Of a DNA stretch of 64,000 bases, positions 21,981 through 31,855 are shown piece by piece. The DNA lies in contig JAUKUA010000001.1 in NCBI GenBank assembly GCA_030549175.1, positions 3,844,001-3,908,000 of the forward strand. Reading direction: 5' to 3'. Made by a program: the position numbers and the translations under genes. How positions within the stretch are numbered: the stretch's first letter is position 1; each line of letters starts with the position of its first letter. This stretch comes from Lasiosphaeris hirsuta. Lineage: Eukaryota; Ascomycota; Sordariomycetes; Sordariales; Lasiosphaeriaceae. The notes under the pieces were generated by a model, which was not told the origin of the DNA, did no database searches, and saw nothing but the letters and a program-made list of their open reading frames with translations.

Positions 21981-24503
21981 ATGCCTCCACGAGCCCTTGC
22001 TCTCGACAGAACGAAAACGAGCTATGTCTGTCAGTCCTGTATTTCCAACCTTCAAGCGCTGCATCCGAATCCGCAGCCGTGGTTGACAAGGCACGCCTCC
22101 AACCTCGCCCGGCGACCCCCACCACGACTTCAGCCAGCCGTGCGGAACACCAGAGGCGCACAAGATCCTCTTTCCAACAAAAAGCTACAGCAAACTCTCG
22201 CACAGCTCCAGGGCGGCCGGCCCAACCCCGAAGCGTCGTCGCGCCCCGAAGAGAAGCCAAACCAGGACATCACAATCAACTACTTCAACCAGGATATAAA
22301 TGGCCGGCGGCACCAGTTACGAAATGACGAGGAATTTAGCGCCATCAGCGGTGGGCTCGACACCGACGTCGAATCGGCCATCAGCCGGCTGGAGGCGCAG
22401 ATGGTCAACACGGTCGAGATGCTAAAGCGCATGGAAAAGGGCGGCATGCGGGACAAGGCCGAAAAGCTGAGAGGGCGGTTCAAGAGGTCTCTCCGGCTGC
22501 AGTACAAGGGCAAGATAGGCCCCGAAGACGAAGAGTACGGGCTGCTGCGCATCCCCGGCTTCAGTGGGCCAAAGCAGCGTACCATTGCCAGCCTGAACAA
22601 ATTCCTCTCGCGCGAGAGCGTCGTCAAGGATGGCATTCCAACACATAAAGACTTGGTAGAGTGCTGGAAGTTTTACTCAGCTGCCCGCAAAACCCTGTCC
22701 TCGGCATGGGGAAACATGCCTCGCGAGGTGTGGGACTTCCTGTGGATGATACTCTCCTGGGAAGGTGTGGAGAACCCCAACCGAATGCGACATATCTACG
22801 TCTTAACCAAAGATATGAGCGCAGCCGGTCTAGTGCTGAGACGCTCCCAGCAACTGCTCGCGATCGAGGCTATGTTCATTGAAGGCTGGCAGAAGGAGGC
22901 TATAGAGTCCTGGAAGAAGGCGGTGGTTACCCTCGGGTCGAACCCCGATACTTTTAGGAGCTACTGGGAACTCGGGGTCCGCATGTGCTCTCTTCACGGA
23001 GACACCGATCGGGCACAGAAGGCCGCCGACACAATCCTCAAGTCCGTGGGGCAATCCGACCCCCGTATTCTTATCCCTATCATACGAGCGTCGTCTGTTA
23101 AGGAGGCAACGCTTGAGCAAGCATGGGAGACATATAGGAATATGCGTGACCTCCTTGGGGAGGCTATGACAATCGAAGACTACGACGAAGTGATCGGGTC
23201 TTTCCTTGGGGGCAACTGTGTCGAACATGCCCTACAGGCCTTTGTCGACATGATGTTTTCAGGCGCCATCAATGTCCGTGGCAAGACTAGACTTCCCATC
23301 GCTGTGAGCAACCAATTCTTTGTCGGCAAGTGGTTGAAGCGTTTGATCGGGGCTGGTGATCTCGACGGTGCCTACAAGGTGGTAGTATATCTCCAGGAGA
23401 AGGGAATAGCCGCCTCGCCTATCCAACTCAATGGTCTGATCGGGGCGTGGATAAGGGCTGATAGCGCTGAGGGTCTGGAGAAAGCGGAAGATTTGGCATG
23501 GGACATGATCCGCTCACGCCTAGCCCATGTCGACATGCGCCAGCGAGCGGGCTTAATGGAGCGCCCTGCAACACTCTTCGACCCACTCGGTCTTACAGCA
23601 AGAGACAAATCTAACGAGGGTAAACCCGAGTTCCGTTGCGCAACAAAAGCAACAGCCGAAACCTTCTCCCTACTAGCGGAAAATTACTGTAGCCGTGGAC
23701 TACACGACCGTCTCCAGAAACTCTGGAAGGCATTCCGGCATTCCGAGATTGGGACAACCAGCTTCCTCCTGAATCAGGTTCTCAGGTCATACACGCAGAA
23801 TGGCCAACCAGGCGAGGCGGTGGCCTTGTACCAATCCATGACGCAGGACCACAATGTCCGCCCAGATGCCCACACCTTCATCGCACTATTTAACACCCTC
23901 TCGGTCAACCGGCTCATCCAGCGCGAGGTGGAGTCCTCGGAACGCGATATTATCGAGGGTCGGCATTACTTCAAGGACATGGTCAAGTCGAAGTGGGTGT
24001 TTGACTCGCCCGAGGACTTCATCTACTTGCCACGAACGATCTTGTTCACGATGCTTAAGGCACGTGATTATTCGGGCATGATCATCGCCGCCCGCACGAT
24101 GAAGGTGCTGTTTGGTTTTGCGCCGCCCGAGTCACTCCTCATTGAGCTGGCAGCTGGCACCGCAACGTTACGGGTCAGGACGAAGCAGAATGTAACACGC
24201 GTCATGGAAGGGAGCAGAGTGATTGAGGGTTTGATCAGACAGGCCCGGGAAGAGCTATTTAGGGAGGGTTATGACGTGAACAATCTGACAGTCGAGCAAA
24301 AGGCCGCTGAGCTGCACGAGGTACTTGAGAAACTCATCCTGATCAAGGCCAAGGCGCAACATCTACGGCCAGAGGTGATGCGGCCGGCGCTCGTTGAGGC
24401 GGCAGAGCATATGGGTGTGCATGATATCGTGTTTGGGGGAGATGTAAGGCAGATCTCCGAGCACAGGAAGGTTGTCAGGCCGCCTATGGTTCCCGAGGAG
24501 TAG
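21981..24503 (+). CDS. Pentatricopeptide-type mitochondrial protein
   Basis: A single-exon gene of 840 residues. The N-terminus (MPPRALALDRTKTSYVCQSC, then Arg-rich and poor in acids to about residue 60) looks like a mitochondrial presequence with the CxxC found in many ascomycete mitochondrial proteins. The body is alpha-helical throughout, with degenerate 35-residue repeats; the clearest are TTSFLLNQVLRSYTQNGQPG and EAVALYQSMTQDHNVRPDAH, which show the PPR helix pair and the xxRPDxxT linker. Such proteins bind mitochondrial RNA for processing, stability or translation. It is shorter than Pet309/CYA-5 and I cannot match it to a named member. The C-terminal 100 residues are helical and charged. 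Confidence 0.8.
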   Translation: MPPRALALDRTKTSYVCQSCISNLQALHPNPQPWLTRHASNLARRPPPRLQPAVRNTRGAQDPLSNKKLQQTLAQLQGGRPNPEASSRPEEKPNQDITINYFNQDINGRRHQLRNDEEFSAISGGLDTDVESAISRLEAQMVNTVEMLKRMEKGGMRDKAEKLRGRFKRSLRLQYKGKIGPEDEEYGLLRIPGFSGPKQRTIASLNKFLSRESVVKDGIPTHKDLVECWKFYSAARKTLSSAWGNMPREVWDFLWMILSWEGVENPNRMRHIYVLTKDMSAAGLVLRRSQQLLAIEAMFIEGWQKEAIESWKKAVVTLGSNPDTFRSYWELGVRMCSLHGDTDRAQKAADTILKSVGQSDPRILIPIIRASSVKEATLEQAWETYRNMRDLLGEAMTIEDYDEVIGSFLGGNCVEHALQAFVDMMFSGAINVRGKTRLPIAVSNQFFVGKWLKRLIGAGDLDGAYKVVVYLQEKGIAASPIQLNGLIGAWIRADSAEGLEKAEDLAWDMIRSRLAHVDMRQRAGLMERPATLFDPLGLTARDKSNEGKPEFRCATKATAETFSLLAENYCSRGLHDRLQKLWKAFRHSEIGTTSFLLNQVLRSYTQNGQPGEAVALYQSMTQDHNVRPDAHTFIALFNTLSVNRLIQREVESSERDIIEGRHYFKDMVKSKWVFDSPEDFIYLPRTILFTMLKARDYSGMIIAARTMKVLFGFAPPESLLIELAAGTATLRVRTKQNVTRVMEGSRVIEGLIRQAREELFREGYDVNNLTVEQKAAELHEVLEKLILIKAKAQHLRPEVMRPALVEAAEHMGVHDIVFGGDVRQISEHRKVVRPPMVPEE

Positions 24504-24664
24504 ATATGTTGTATATGTGTCAAAAAATAATTGTAACCAATCCTGTATTGTTCTAGTTGTTCAATATCTTCTCAATCATACCCGAGGAAAGACGGAGGAA
24601 AGAGGACAGGAGATCAAAGCTTAAGTGATCTGTAGATCACTCCTAACACGATGGTAATCAGTAT

Positions 24665-25030
24665 TTGGTCACTCGGGGGCGTGCTCCAGACCCCCTGGAG
24701 ACAAAGAAGGCCTTCGAGGGCATCTTTCGGAATGCAGATGGGAGTTTGGCCAATGGGAAACGGATCCTCCAGATTTGGTTAAAAGATTTCGGTAATAAGC
24801 TTGATTGTCCCGGAATCCAAAAGGTCCAGGGGGCGATTACTATCTCCTTTGCTCAGAAACGGAAGTGGAGGCGGGGGTCGGATGAGATTCTCGCAGGTGG
24901 AAGTAAGAAGCCGATGGTCTGCACGTTGCCAGAGAGACTTACAACCTCAGATGAGGAACGGTTTGGGATAGCCGAAGAAGAAGTCGAGAAGCAACTCAGC
25001 GATCAGGATGGAGACTATATCCCAAAGTAG
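24665..25030 (+). pseudogene. Truncated tandem copy of the nuclease-like gene
   Basis: From about 24700 the frame encodes a relative of the C-terminal third of the gene at 25433-26717: GIFRNADGSLANGKRILQIW and LKDFGNKLDCPGIQ here, against GIFRAVDGSLVNSEKILRIR and LKDFGNRYDCPGID there. The N-terminal two thirds, including the nuclease-like core, are missing. About 30 residues after ITISF are also deleted, and the end is earlier (DQDGDYIPK against DQDSDYEPEEE). The 3' flank is duplicated too. I read it as a broken copy left by tandem duplication. Confidence 0.75.
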
Positions 25031-25089
25031 GATTATATCTTGGGCAGTGGCAAAGATAGAGGTTGTAGAAGTAATGGACCTTAATACGC

Positions 25090-25270
25090 TTAGACTAAGA
25101 TTTCGTCCATGGTCTCAGTTGTATCCCATTTTCCGGGTTTTGTATACCGTTTTCTGGGCTCCCGAGCTTCCACATTCGGCATACTTTGTACACAAGAGAA
25201 GGACTCGTTGGAAAACTCATGGTCCTAATTGCACATATGTGGTGTCTTTTATGGGCTTTCGTGGTGGGGT
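25090..25270 (+). repeat. 3' flank repeat, copy 1
   Basis: This flank of the truncated copy is related to 26825-26985 behind the intact gene. Shared stretches include tcccattttc, ccgttttctgg, gcttccac/at, ggcatacttt, gaaaactcatggtcct and acatatgtgg. Copies differ mostly by substitutions, many of them transitions. It also forms the upstream region of the intact copy. Confidence 0.75.
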
Positions 25271-25432
25271 TTCACTACTCCAACCTTCCTCCGAATTTTG
25301 GTTCAGTCTTTGACCACTGTAATTCTTCCCTTCCACCACCCGCCTACACCACTTGTTCCTTCCATTGCCAAACGCCCTGCATTTACACATAACCTACTTT
25401 ACACCATCATCCATCAAAAGCCATCCGTCCAT

Positions 25433-26717
25433 ATGGTCGATGGCAAGAGAGAAGTCGCCCAGCTCGGCTGGCTTGACAAGAGTATGATCACCCAGCCCGA
25501 CTGGCTCAACAAGAAAACAATTGCCCAATTCAAATGCCTGTCGCTCTACCCGCCAACGCCTACAGAGACATCTCCTGACTCCCCCACGCCGTCTGTGAGT
25601 TTGCCGGTCTCTAGCGTCGATATGATCATCGCCGAGCTTCGTAATCGCAGCTGTGGCCGACCCCAGGTGGAAGAGGAGTGGTGGTGCATCAGCCTCAACC
25701 GTAGCCAATTCAACACTCTCGAAGCACGTATCAAGGCGGACAAGGACATCCACTGGTCAAAGTAGATATTCTACTTACCCTTGACCTAGTATTACATCAG
25801 CTAACCGTCTGAATAGGTACGATTACTTCCCTCACCTCGCCAAGTTCGTCCTACGTATGGCAAAAACTCGACATGAATCTATTCATAAGAAGCTCGAGAG
25901 ACGTATTACACGAAAATTAGATATTATCGAACAAAGTAATGATCAAGTCGCTGTTGAATTCGCTCGGGGGGTAGAATCAACGGGAAGTCCTGAGATTAAA
26001 GGTATAGAAGCAGGGCCACATTACCCGGATGCATCATTTGCGCATCAAGATGCGAAAAAACATGGTGTCATTGTGGAGGTTTCCAATTCACAAAAGAGGA
26101 AGGATCTGAAGTACCTAGCAGACGACTACATTCTAGGTTCTCATGGGCTGACCCAGCTTGTTATCGGTATTAACCTCGAATACCAACAGAACAAGGGGAA
26201 GGAAGCAAGCGTCATAGTATGGCGACCAAAAGATGTTGAAGAAGACGGGGAGATGTTACTCGAAGCAGCTGAAACTGAAGAGGGGGGTATCTTTCGGGCT
26301 GTAGATGGGAGTTTGGTCAATAGCGAAAAGATACTCCGTATCAGGCTTAAGGACTTTGGGAACCGGTACGATTGTCCTGGGATTGATAATATCCCAGGAG
26401 AGATCACTATCTCCTTTTCTGAGCTATATGATATAGCACAGCAAAGCGATATCATCGAAGCAAAGAGGGACGGGGAACAGGACAACTCTCGCTACCCAAT
26501 ACGAAAGTGGCGGAAAAGGGACCGGACACCACCGGAAAAACTCAGTTCCCCTAATAGGAAGCGGTTCAAGGCAGTAGAGGAAGAAGTCAACAAACGGCTT
26601 GACGATCAGGATAGCGATTATGAGCCAGAGGAGGAGGTGGTGAATGCAGGGGTAAATCCTGAGGGTGCTTGCACGATTACGCCCACGACCAGAGGTTCAA
26701 CAACAGGCGAAGAATAG
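25433..26717 (+). CDS. Uma2-like PD-(D/E)XK-fold protein, accessory
   Basis: Two exons, 25433-25761 and 25817-26717, join in frame (AA|G TAC) to give 409 residues. The N-terminal 110 residues include a Pro/Ser/Thr spacer and a conserved-looking EEEWWCISLNRSQFNTLEAR block. The core at about 175-240 has PD (residues 180-181) in PDASFAHQD, then GVIVEVSNSQKRKD with Glu197, then LADDYILGSHGLTQLVIG. This spacing, PD-x15-E-V-S, with a following helix and strand, matches the Uma2-like branch of the PD-(D/E)XK nuclease superfamily; the assignment is inferred from the pattern. The C-terminal third is charged, with a basic patch (RKWRKRDR) that could be a nuclear signal. No signal peptide. Codon use is less GC-biased than in neighbours. 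It lies next to its own broken copy, between conserved genes, as expected of a mobile or fast-evolving family. Confidence 0.75.
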
Positions 26718-27202
26718 CGATTAGAGAACGAGCAGCACGCTGTCGGGAGAGTTAGCGATTAGAGAAGCATTTACAGTGAACTTTTTATTCTCACAATAAT
26801 CAAGTTGGTCCCAAGTCAGCAGGTAGTCTTTCCGGTTCCAAGTTACATCCCATTTTCTAGGCTTGTGTCCCGTTTTCTGGACTCCCAAGCTTCCATATCC
26901 GGCATACTTTGCACATAAGATCAGGACACATGGGAAAACTCATGGTCCTGTTTTCACATATGTGGGGCTTCCTTTTGTAATTAACCTTAATCCTGTTCTT
27001 TGACGCTGGGGCGATATACCCGTTTTAGTGATACAGACCTCCACACGTGCTAAACACGTTCATCTAGATTATGTTCCCTCACACAGCTTGCCGGAAATGC
27101 CATTGGAGAAGTACGTCTAGGGGGCGTTGTGGGTCATCCATCTTAAGCGGTTCGTAGAGTGTCCACTCTCTTGGCCTCGAGTTGCATGTTAGAACCCCTT
27201 GT
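26718..27202. other. Convergent gap with 3' flank repeat, copy 2
   Basis: The second copy of the flank repeat lies at about 26825-26985 (see 25090-25270). The rest of the gap, between the nuclease-like gene and the convergent G-patch gene, shows no gene. Confidence 0.6.
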
Positions 27203-28273
27203 TCAGTCGTGGTCCTCTTCTGTAAGACCAGGACAGCCGTCCATCTCAGCGTCCGGATACACAAACTTGCACCAGAAGCAGTAGTGGTGGTCGGCCCGTA
27301 GATACTCGACCAACCGCTGGAGCCGCTCAGCCATCGGTAGAGCATTGAACTCGTTCAGCTCAACGTCCTCGTCATCTAGATCATCCGCTGTGACATATGT
27401 CGTGCTCTGTGTCTGCGGCTTGCCCATGGCCTGCTTGTCGTCGTCGTCCTCATCATCATCCTCATACGTCGGCAGCCGTGAAAGCGATTGCTCTAGATCA
27501 TGCCGCATCCGCCTATCACGCTCCGCTTCCTCGCGTGCCTTGACAAGTCCGCGGTACACGACAGGCAACGATTTGAGCGGGCGGGACGAAATACCCCTTC
27601 CCTTTCTCGCCTCCCTCCTCTTCTCTTCTCTCTCCTCCCTCCCCTCGTCAGCCGCGTCCCTCTCCGTCCTCTCGTCATCCATACCCTCAGCCACCTTCTG
27701 TGCCGCAGACACCTGCCTCTCCAGCCTGGCCTCCTCCCTCTCCCGCCGCATCCGCTCGCGGTACTCGCCCTCGTCCACCCGGGCTCGCTTGGTCGCCTCA
27801 CCGGCAGTCTTGGCGGCCTCGTGCAGCTTGCGCTTGCGCTCGCTCTCGAGGCCGATGCCCTCGCGCCCGTCCTTGACCGCAATGCGGATGGGCTCGACGA
27901 CGCGGTCGTCCTTGACGCCCTCCTTGGCGGCGGTGCCGAGGGCGCCGCCGGTGAAGCCCATCTTGGCCATCATGGCGAACCCTTTGCTCTTGGGCTTGGA
28001 GCTAGATGACGAGGCTAGGGTGAGTAGGGAGGTGGCGTGGGCGGCCTCGCGCCGCGCCTCGACCTCGGCGGCGAGCTCGGCTTTGGATTTGACGCGGCTA
28101 CGGGCCTCAGCCTCGCGGCGCTCGCGCTGCCGCCGCTGGAGGGAGGTTTCTGGCTGCGAGGGCCGCGAGGTGGAGGTGAGGGAGGAGGGGTCGTCAGTGA
28201 AGGTCATTTTCATGTAGTCATCTTCTGAGTCGGAGTCGTTGGACTGGGGCTGGGCCTTGGTTGGAGGGTCCAT
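27203..28273 (-). CDS. G-patch domain protein, GPATCH11-like
   Basis: A single exon of 356 residues. A Ser/Asp-rich N-terminus is followed by Arg/Glu-rich helix. The G-patch lies at about residues 97-141 (KGFAMMAKMGFTGGALGTAA, then PIRIAVKDGREGIG). G-patch proteins bind and activate DEAH-box RNA helicases, mostly in splicing. A long charged coiled coil follows, then an acidic run (YEDDDEDDDDK). The C-terminus matches the DUF4187 tail of GPATCH11: LQRLVEYLRADHHYCFWCKF with Cys-x2-Cys and YPDAEMDGCPGLTEEDHD. The combination G-patch plus coiled coil plus DUF4187 is specific to this family. No intron is needed. Confidence 0.9.
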   Translation of the reverse strand: MDPPTKAQPQSNDSDSEDDYMKMTFTDDPSSLTSTSRPSQPETSLQRRQRERREAEARSRVKSKAELAAEVEARREAAHATSLLTLASSSSSKPKSKGFAMMAKMGFTGGALGTAAKEGVKDDRVVEPIRIAVKDGREGIGLESERKRKLHEAAKTAGEATKRARVDEGEYRERMRREREEARLERQVSAAQKVAEGMDDERTERDAADEGREEREEKRREARKGRGISSRPLKSLPVVYRGLVKAREEAERDRRMRHDLEQSLSRLPTYEDDDEDDDDKQAMGKPQTQSTTYVTADDLDDEDVELNEFNALPMAERLQRLVEYLRADHHYCFWCKFVYPDAEMDGCPGLTEEDHD

Positions 28274-31200
28274 AGTGCCGTTAATCGGTAGTGCTACCCG
28301 TGATTTCCAAGGGTATTATTCAGTCTGAACGTGACGTGGGACGCTGGAATTTGGCGATGTCGATGACTGGGTTGGCAAGGACAAATTTTTGTCGATTGAA
28401 GAAATTTCTGGCCCGCGGCTTCCGGCCAATACCGGATTTCTGTCGCTTATCCTGGCTATCAAATGGGCAGCAGCAGGCTGGTCGGATATTCGAGGTGATG
28501 GGATGAAATTGTGAATTGATGGTGAGTCGCAAAATCGAGTGACGTTGAACCTTCCTGTGGATGCCTGCGGCTCAAGTTTCCTCCCGTCTTTCAGCGCAAA
28601 CACGAACAAAATCTACCCAATTACCACTATTCAAAGCAACCAGAATAAAATTTCAGTCCATCGTACATAGTGAGCATTTGCTTATTGACAGGTGATACTA
28701 ATTTACAAATTGCCAACCAGGATCGTTCAAGGGTACCTAGGTGCATACCTAACTTCCATGTTGGCCGCGAGACTTTGTTGATAAAAAACGAGTCTCACAC
28801 CAACCACAACCTTCCGTTCGCCAAATTGTATCTAATCCAAAAGACCATTATTTCGATATCTAGCTATATCACAACGCAGCTTTCAATAATTGCTAGCCTC
28901 ACAATTACCGACCATCATGAAGCACCCCAGTTGCCAGTCCTCGTGCGAGAGTTCAGGTGTCTCTGGAGGTCTCGACCTAGACCAAGTATAATAACTTATC
29001 CATCCGTTCCCATACATCTCTTTTTACTCCGTGTCCTCTGTTTTTCTTCCAGCAGGACTATCATTCAAGGAAAAGAAGATGTACAGCGGGATCAACTGCT
29101 TGGGTTCCATAAATGTACTGTACAACTGCGTAAGGTATCCCAGTTGCGAGGGCTCAACACATGTTGAGGAACGGCAATTTCGCGCGCGGTCATTATTCCC
29201 GCACTAATAGGGGCTTCCATGACCGGTTGAATCGACGTAGCTATATTCATTCTAAGTGAGGACAGGTTCCTGCCGCGAAGTGCATCACCACTGTGGTTAT
29301 AACACATCGCATGATCCTTAACTCCTTGTACCGAGTCGATCAAGCTGTAGACTGGCAAGTAGCCGGGCATTGCATCCCTCACCACACTACCTACCCGAAC
29401 AGATACCACATACGCAAAGAAAACAAAGAAGGGACAGACAAGGGGCCTCAAGCCAGTGTCAAGGGCGCTGCTCAATCCCAGTACACAACCAAGCAGCACC
29501 AGAGTATCAATACATTCTCAATACACTCCTACCCCTACCTCCTTTATCCTATCCTCCCTTTTGCGTCCATACAGCGGCGTTTTGAAACTCATGGTTAGCC
29601 CCGAGGAAACCCACGACGGAGATGCGGCTCCGACTGCTGGTCCAACCAGGCCTACACCCACTCAGGACTGTTTAGTTTTGAGTTGATCCTCGAAACATGC
29701 AGGCTGGAACAAGGTGCGAACATCCGGCATACAGCACTGCAACCATCGGCCCACGGGTTCGGCTACGCGTGAGAGACCACAACTTCGCCACCATCATCTC
29801 GAAGTAGCAAATCTCGCGGCACGAATCTTCCACAGGAGCAGACCACCACCGAGGTCCCCTGGAGATAGAACAAGACAGTGCCATCTCAGGATCAGGAAAC
29901 TAAACGGGCACAGTCTCCTCATAGTCAATAGATAAGGAGAAAACCACGTCGCTGGCTAAGCATCATGCAGCAACTACCTTTCCCGCGTCCCACACCCTCC
30001 GCCGCCCAGCAAGTATCATATCAAGACGTATACTTGCAACCGACGAGCCTCAACCTCTCGGCCCCAAGCCGTGCAGCCACTCACGCACGTGTCCGTATAT
30101 ACCACGTCTAGAATGCAAAAGGGCCGGCCACTCGCATACACGCATACAGCCTCGTCGTCGCCACGGCCGCTATGCCACATATCAGCGTTGACTGCAGCGC
30201 GGAACGAAAAGAAAAAGACACTACCGACGGATGGTCGGTGCACTGCTCAGAGAGAACAGGCCTCCTCAAACCGTAGTCATGGACGTACAAAAGGCCGTGA
30301 GCCATGCCATATACCACTCGTGTCTAAGGCCGTGCGCCATGCAGGACCTCGCTTTGGCTCTGGGGGCCTTGCCCGTTAAGAGTGAAAGAGGATCTGCGAG
30401 CACGCCCGCAGCAGCACCGCCAGGGCTCGGACTGCCTAGAGGCCTTTGACCTCTGCTGCTAGGTACTAATAAATCCGCCGAAGAAAAGACACGAACGAGA
30501 AAGGCTGAATCGAGACTCAGGAGAGGAGCGGGCGGACATGTGGAGCCAGGTCGTCCTCTCGGCAGGATACACCCGGCCCCTGACCACCGACTTACCAGCA
30601 CGACTAGCGATGCGACCACTACCCCGCGATGACCACACTAAGGCTTGACAGTCAAAGCAAGAAAGAGAAGAAAAAAATCGCGTACGCTACCTGCAAGCAA
30701 CCTGTCTGCTCCCACTTCTCGACGTCAAGGCGACTGCGGGGTACGAAGCGATGGAGCAGGGACAATGCTCACATGCTCGCTTCCCTCGGCAGCTCCCCAC
30801 CAAGCAGGACTGCAGCGGTGAATGTTCCTTCCTCGATGAGGATGATGCCCCGAGTGTGGTGGTGCTGTGGGGGGTGCGTAGTGGGTGGTATGGGAGGCTG
30901 AAGGGCAAAGAAAGAAAGAAATAAATAAATAAATAAAGCAAGGGAAAATGCCAAAGGTGTCGACGACCACTTGGCCGTCTCCAGTCTCGTGCCCGTATGT
31001 ACCATGCACCCATACTACATACTAGCTGGCGACGTGATGCGCCTAACCATCGGCGATGGAGAGAGCAACAGCAGTAACACGCCAGCCGAAGATGACTGGG
31101 CAGCAGACTGACAGGTGCGGCCCTTGCTGCAGATCTCCTTTTGTTCTTGCAAACGCATGTTAGCACCGGCCCTGCATTGAAGGGCAGCAGCACCCCTGAA

Positions 31201-31832
31201 GCTCGCATCAGGCATGGGGCATCGCCCCCCCCCTCTGAGGAATGGATGGGTGGGAATGTCGGCCGCTGTTGTATCGGTTGTATCGTCTGGAACCACGAAC
31301 CAGCCCAGCGATACCGATGGCCGGACGAGAGCCAGAGTTCCCCAATGCGGCCCCAGGACCCATTCAGCCCATCTGTCCATGGAGGGGTCTCGCAACGGCC
31401 AGCTTTTGTAATCGCACAGGATAAGCCGTGCCGCGAACCGCGAAGCGGGACCCGCTGAGCCACCGGGAAAGACCTGGTGGCCGGCCATGCGCATTGACGG
31501 CGTCAAATCCTCGCCTAACTGGGCCAGCAAGAGGGGGAGAACCCTTCCGCCGGGCATGAGCACGTCCAATAGTACGAAGGCGCGGCTGCGCTGCCGTCTT
31601 GTGTGCCTGCAGCAGCGGCTCGGCGACCCTCAGGTCAAAGAGGCAAAGCTGGCAGCGCACCGAGGCTCTCGGTGTGTGGAACGAGGGGAAGACCACCTGC
31701 GGTTGACAACCTTGGTAAGCATCTCGAGCTTGGTTGAGCACTGATATCGGTACCGCAGCACGCATGCACGCATGGAGTTCCTGCAGTCGCTCAACCCCAA
31801 GAGCTGATATGCCTCCTTCCCTCCCCTCCCCT

Positions 31833-31855
31833 CCCCCCCCCCCCCCCCCCCCCCC
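31833..31855. repeat. Homopolymer run of 23 C
   Basis: An uninterrupted C run, preceded by ccctcccctcccct. The minus strand is therefore G-rich enough to fold as a G-quadruplex. Confidence 0.9.

Noticed and set aside
25433..26717. Idea that the nuclease-like gene is a Spok-type spore killer
   Set aside because: Spok proteins combine a nuclease-like domain with a kinase domain; I see no kinase motifs here, so only the fold-level comparison can be made.
27345..28217. 290-codon Ser-rich frame antisense to the G-patch gene
   Set aside because: It mirrors the Arg/Glu-rich coding sequence of the real gene and has no domain of its own.
30687..31463. 258-codon open frame on the minus strand
   Set aside because: Irregular composition with many Cys, Trp and Arg, a run of Phe/Tyr from simple repeat DNA, and no family resemblance.
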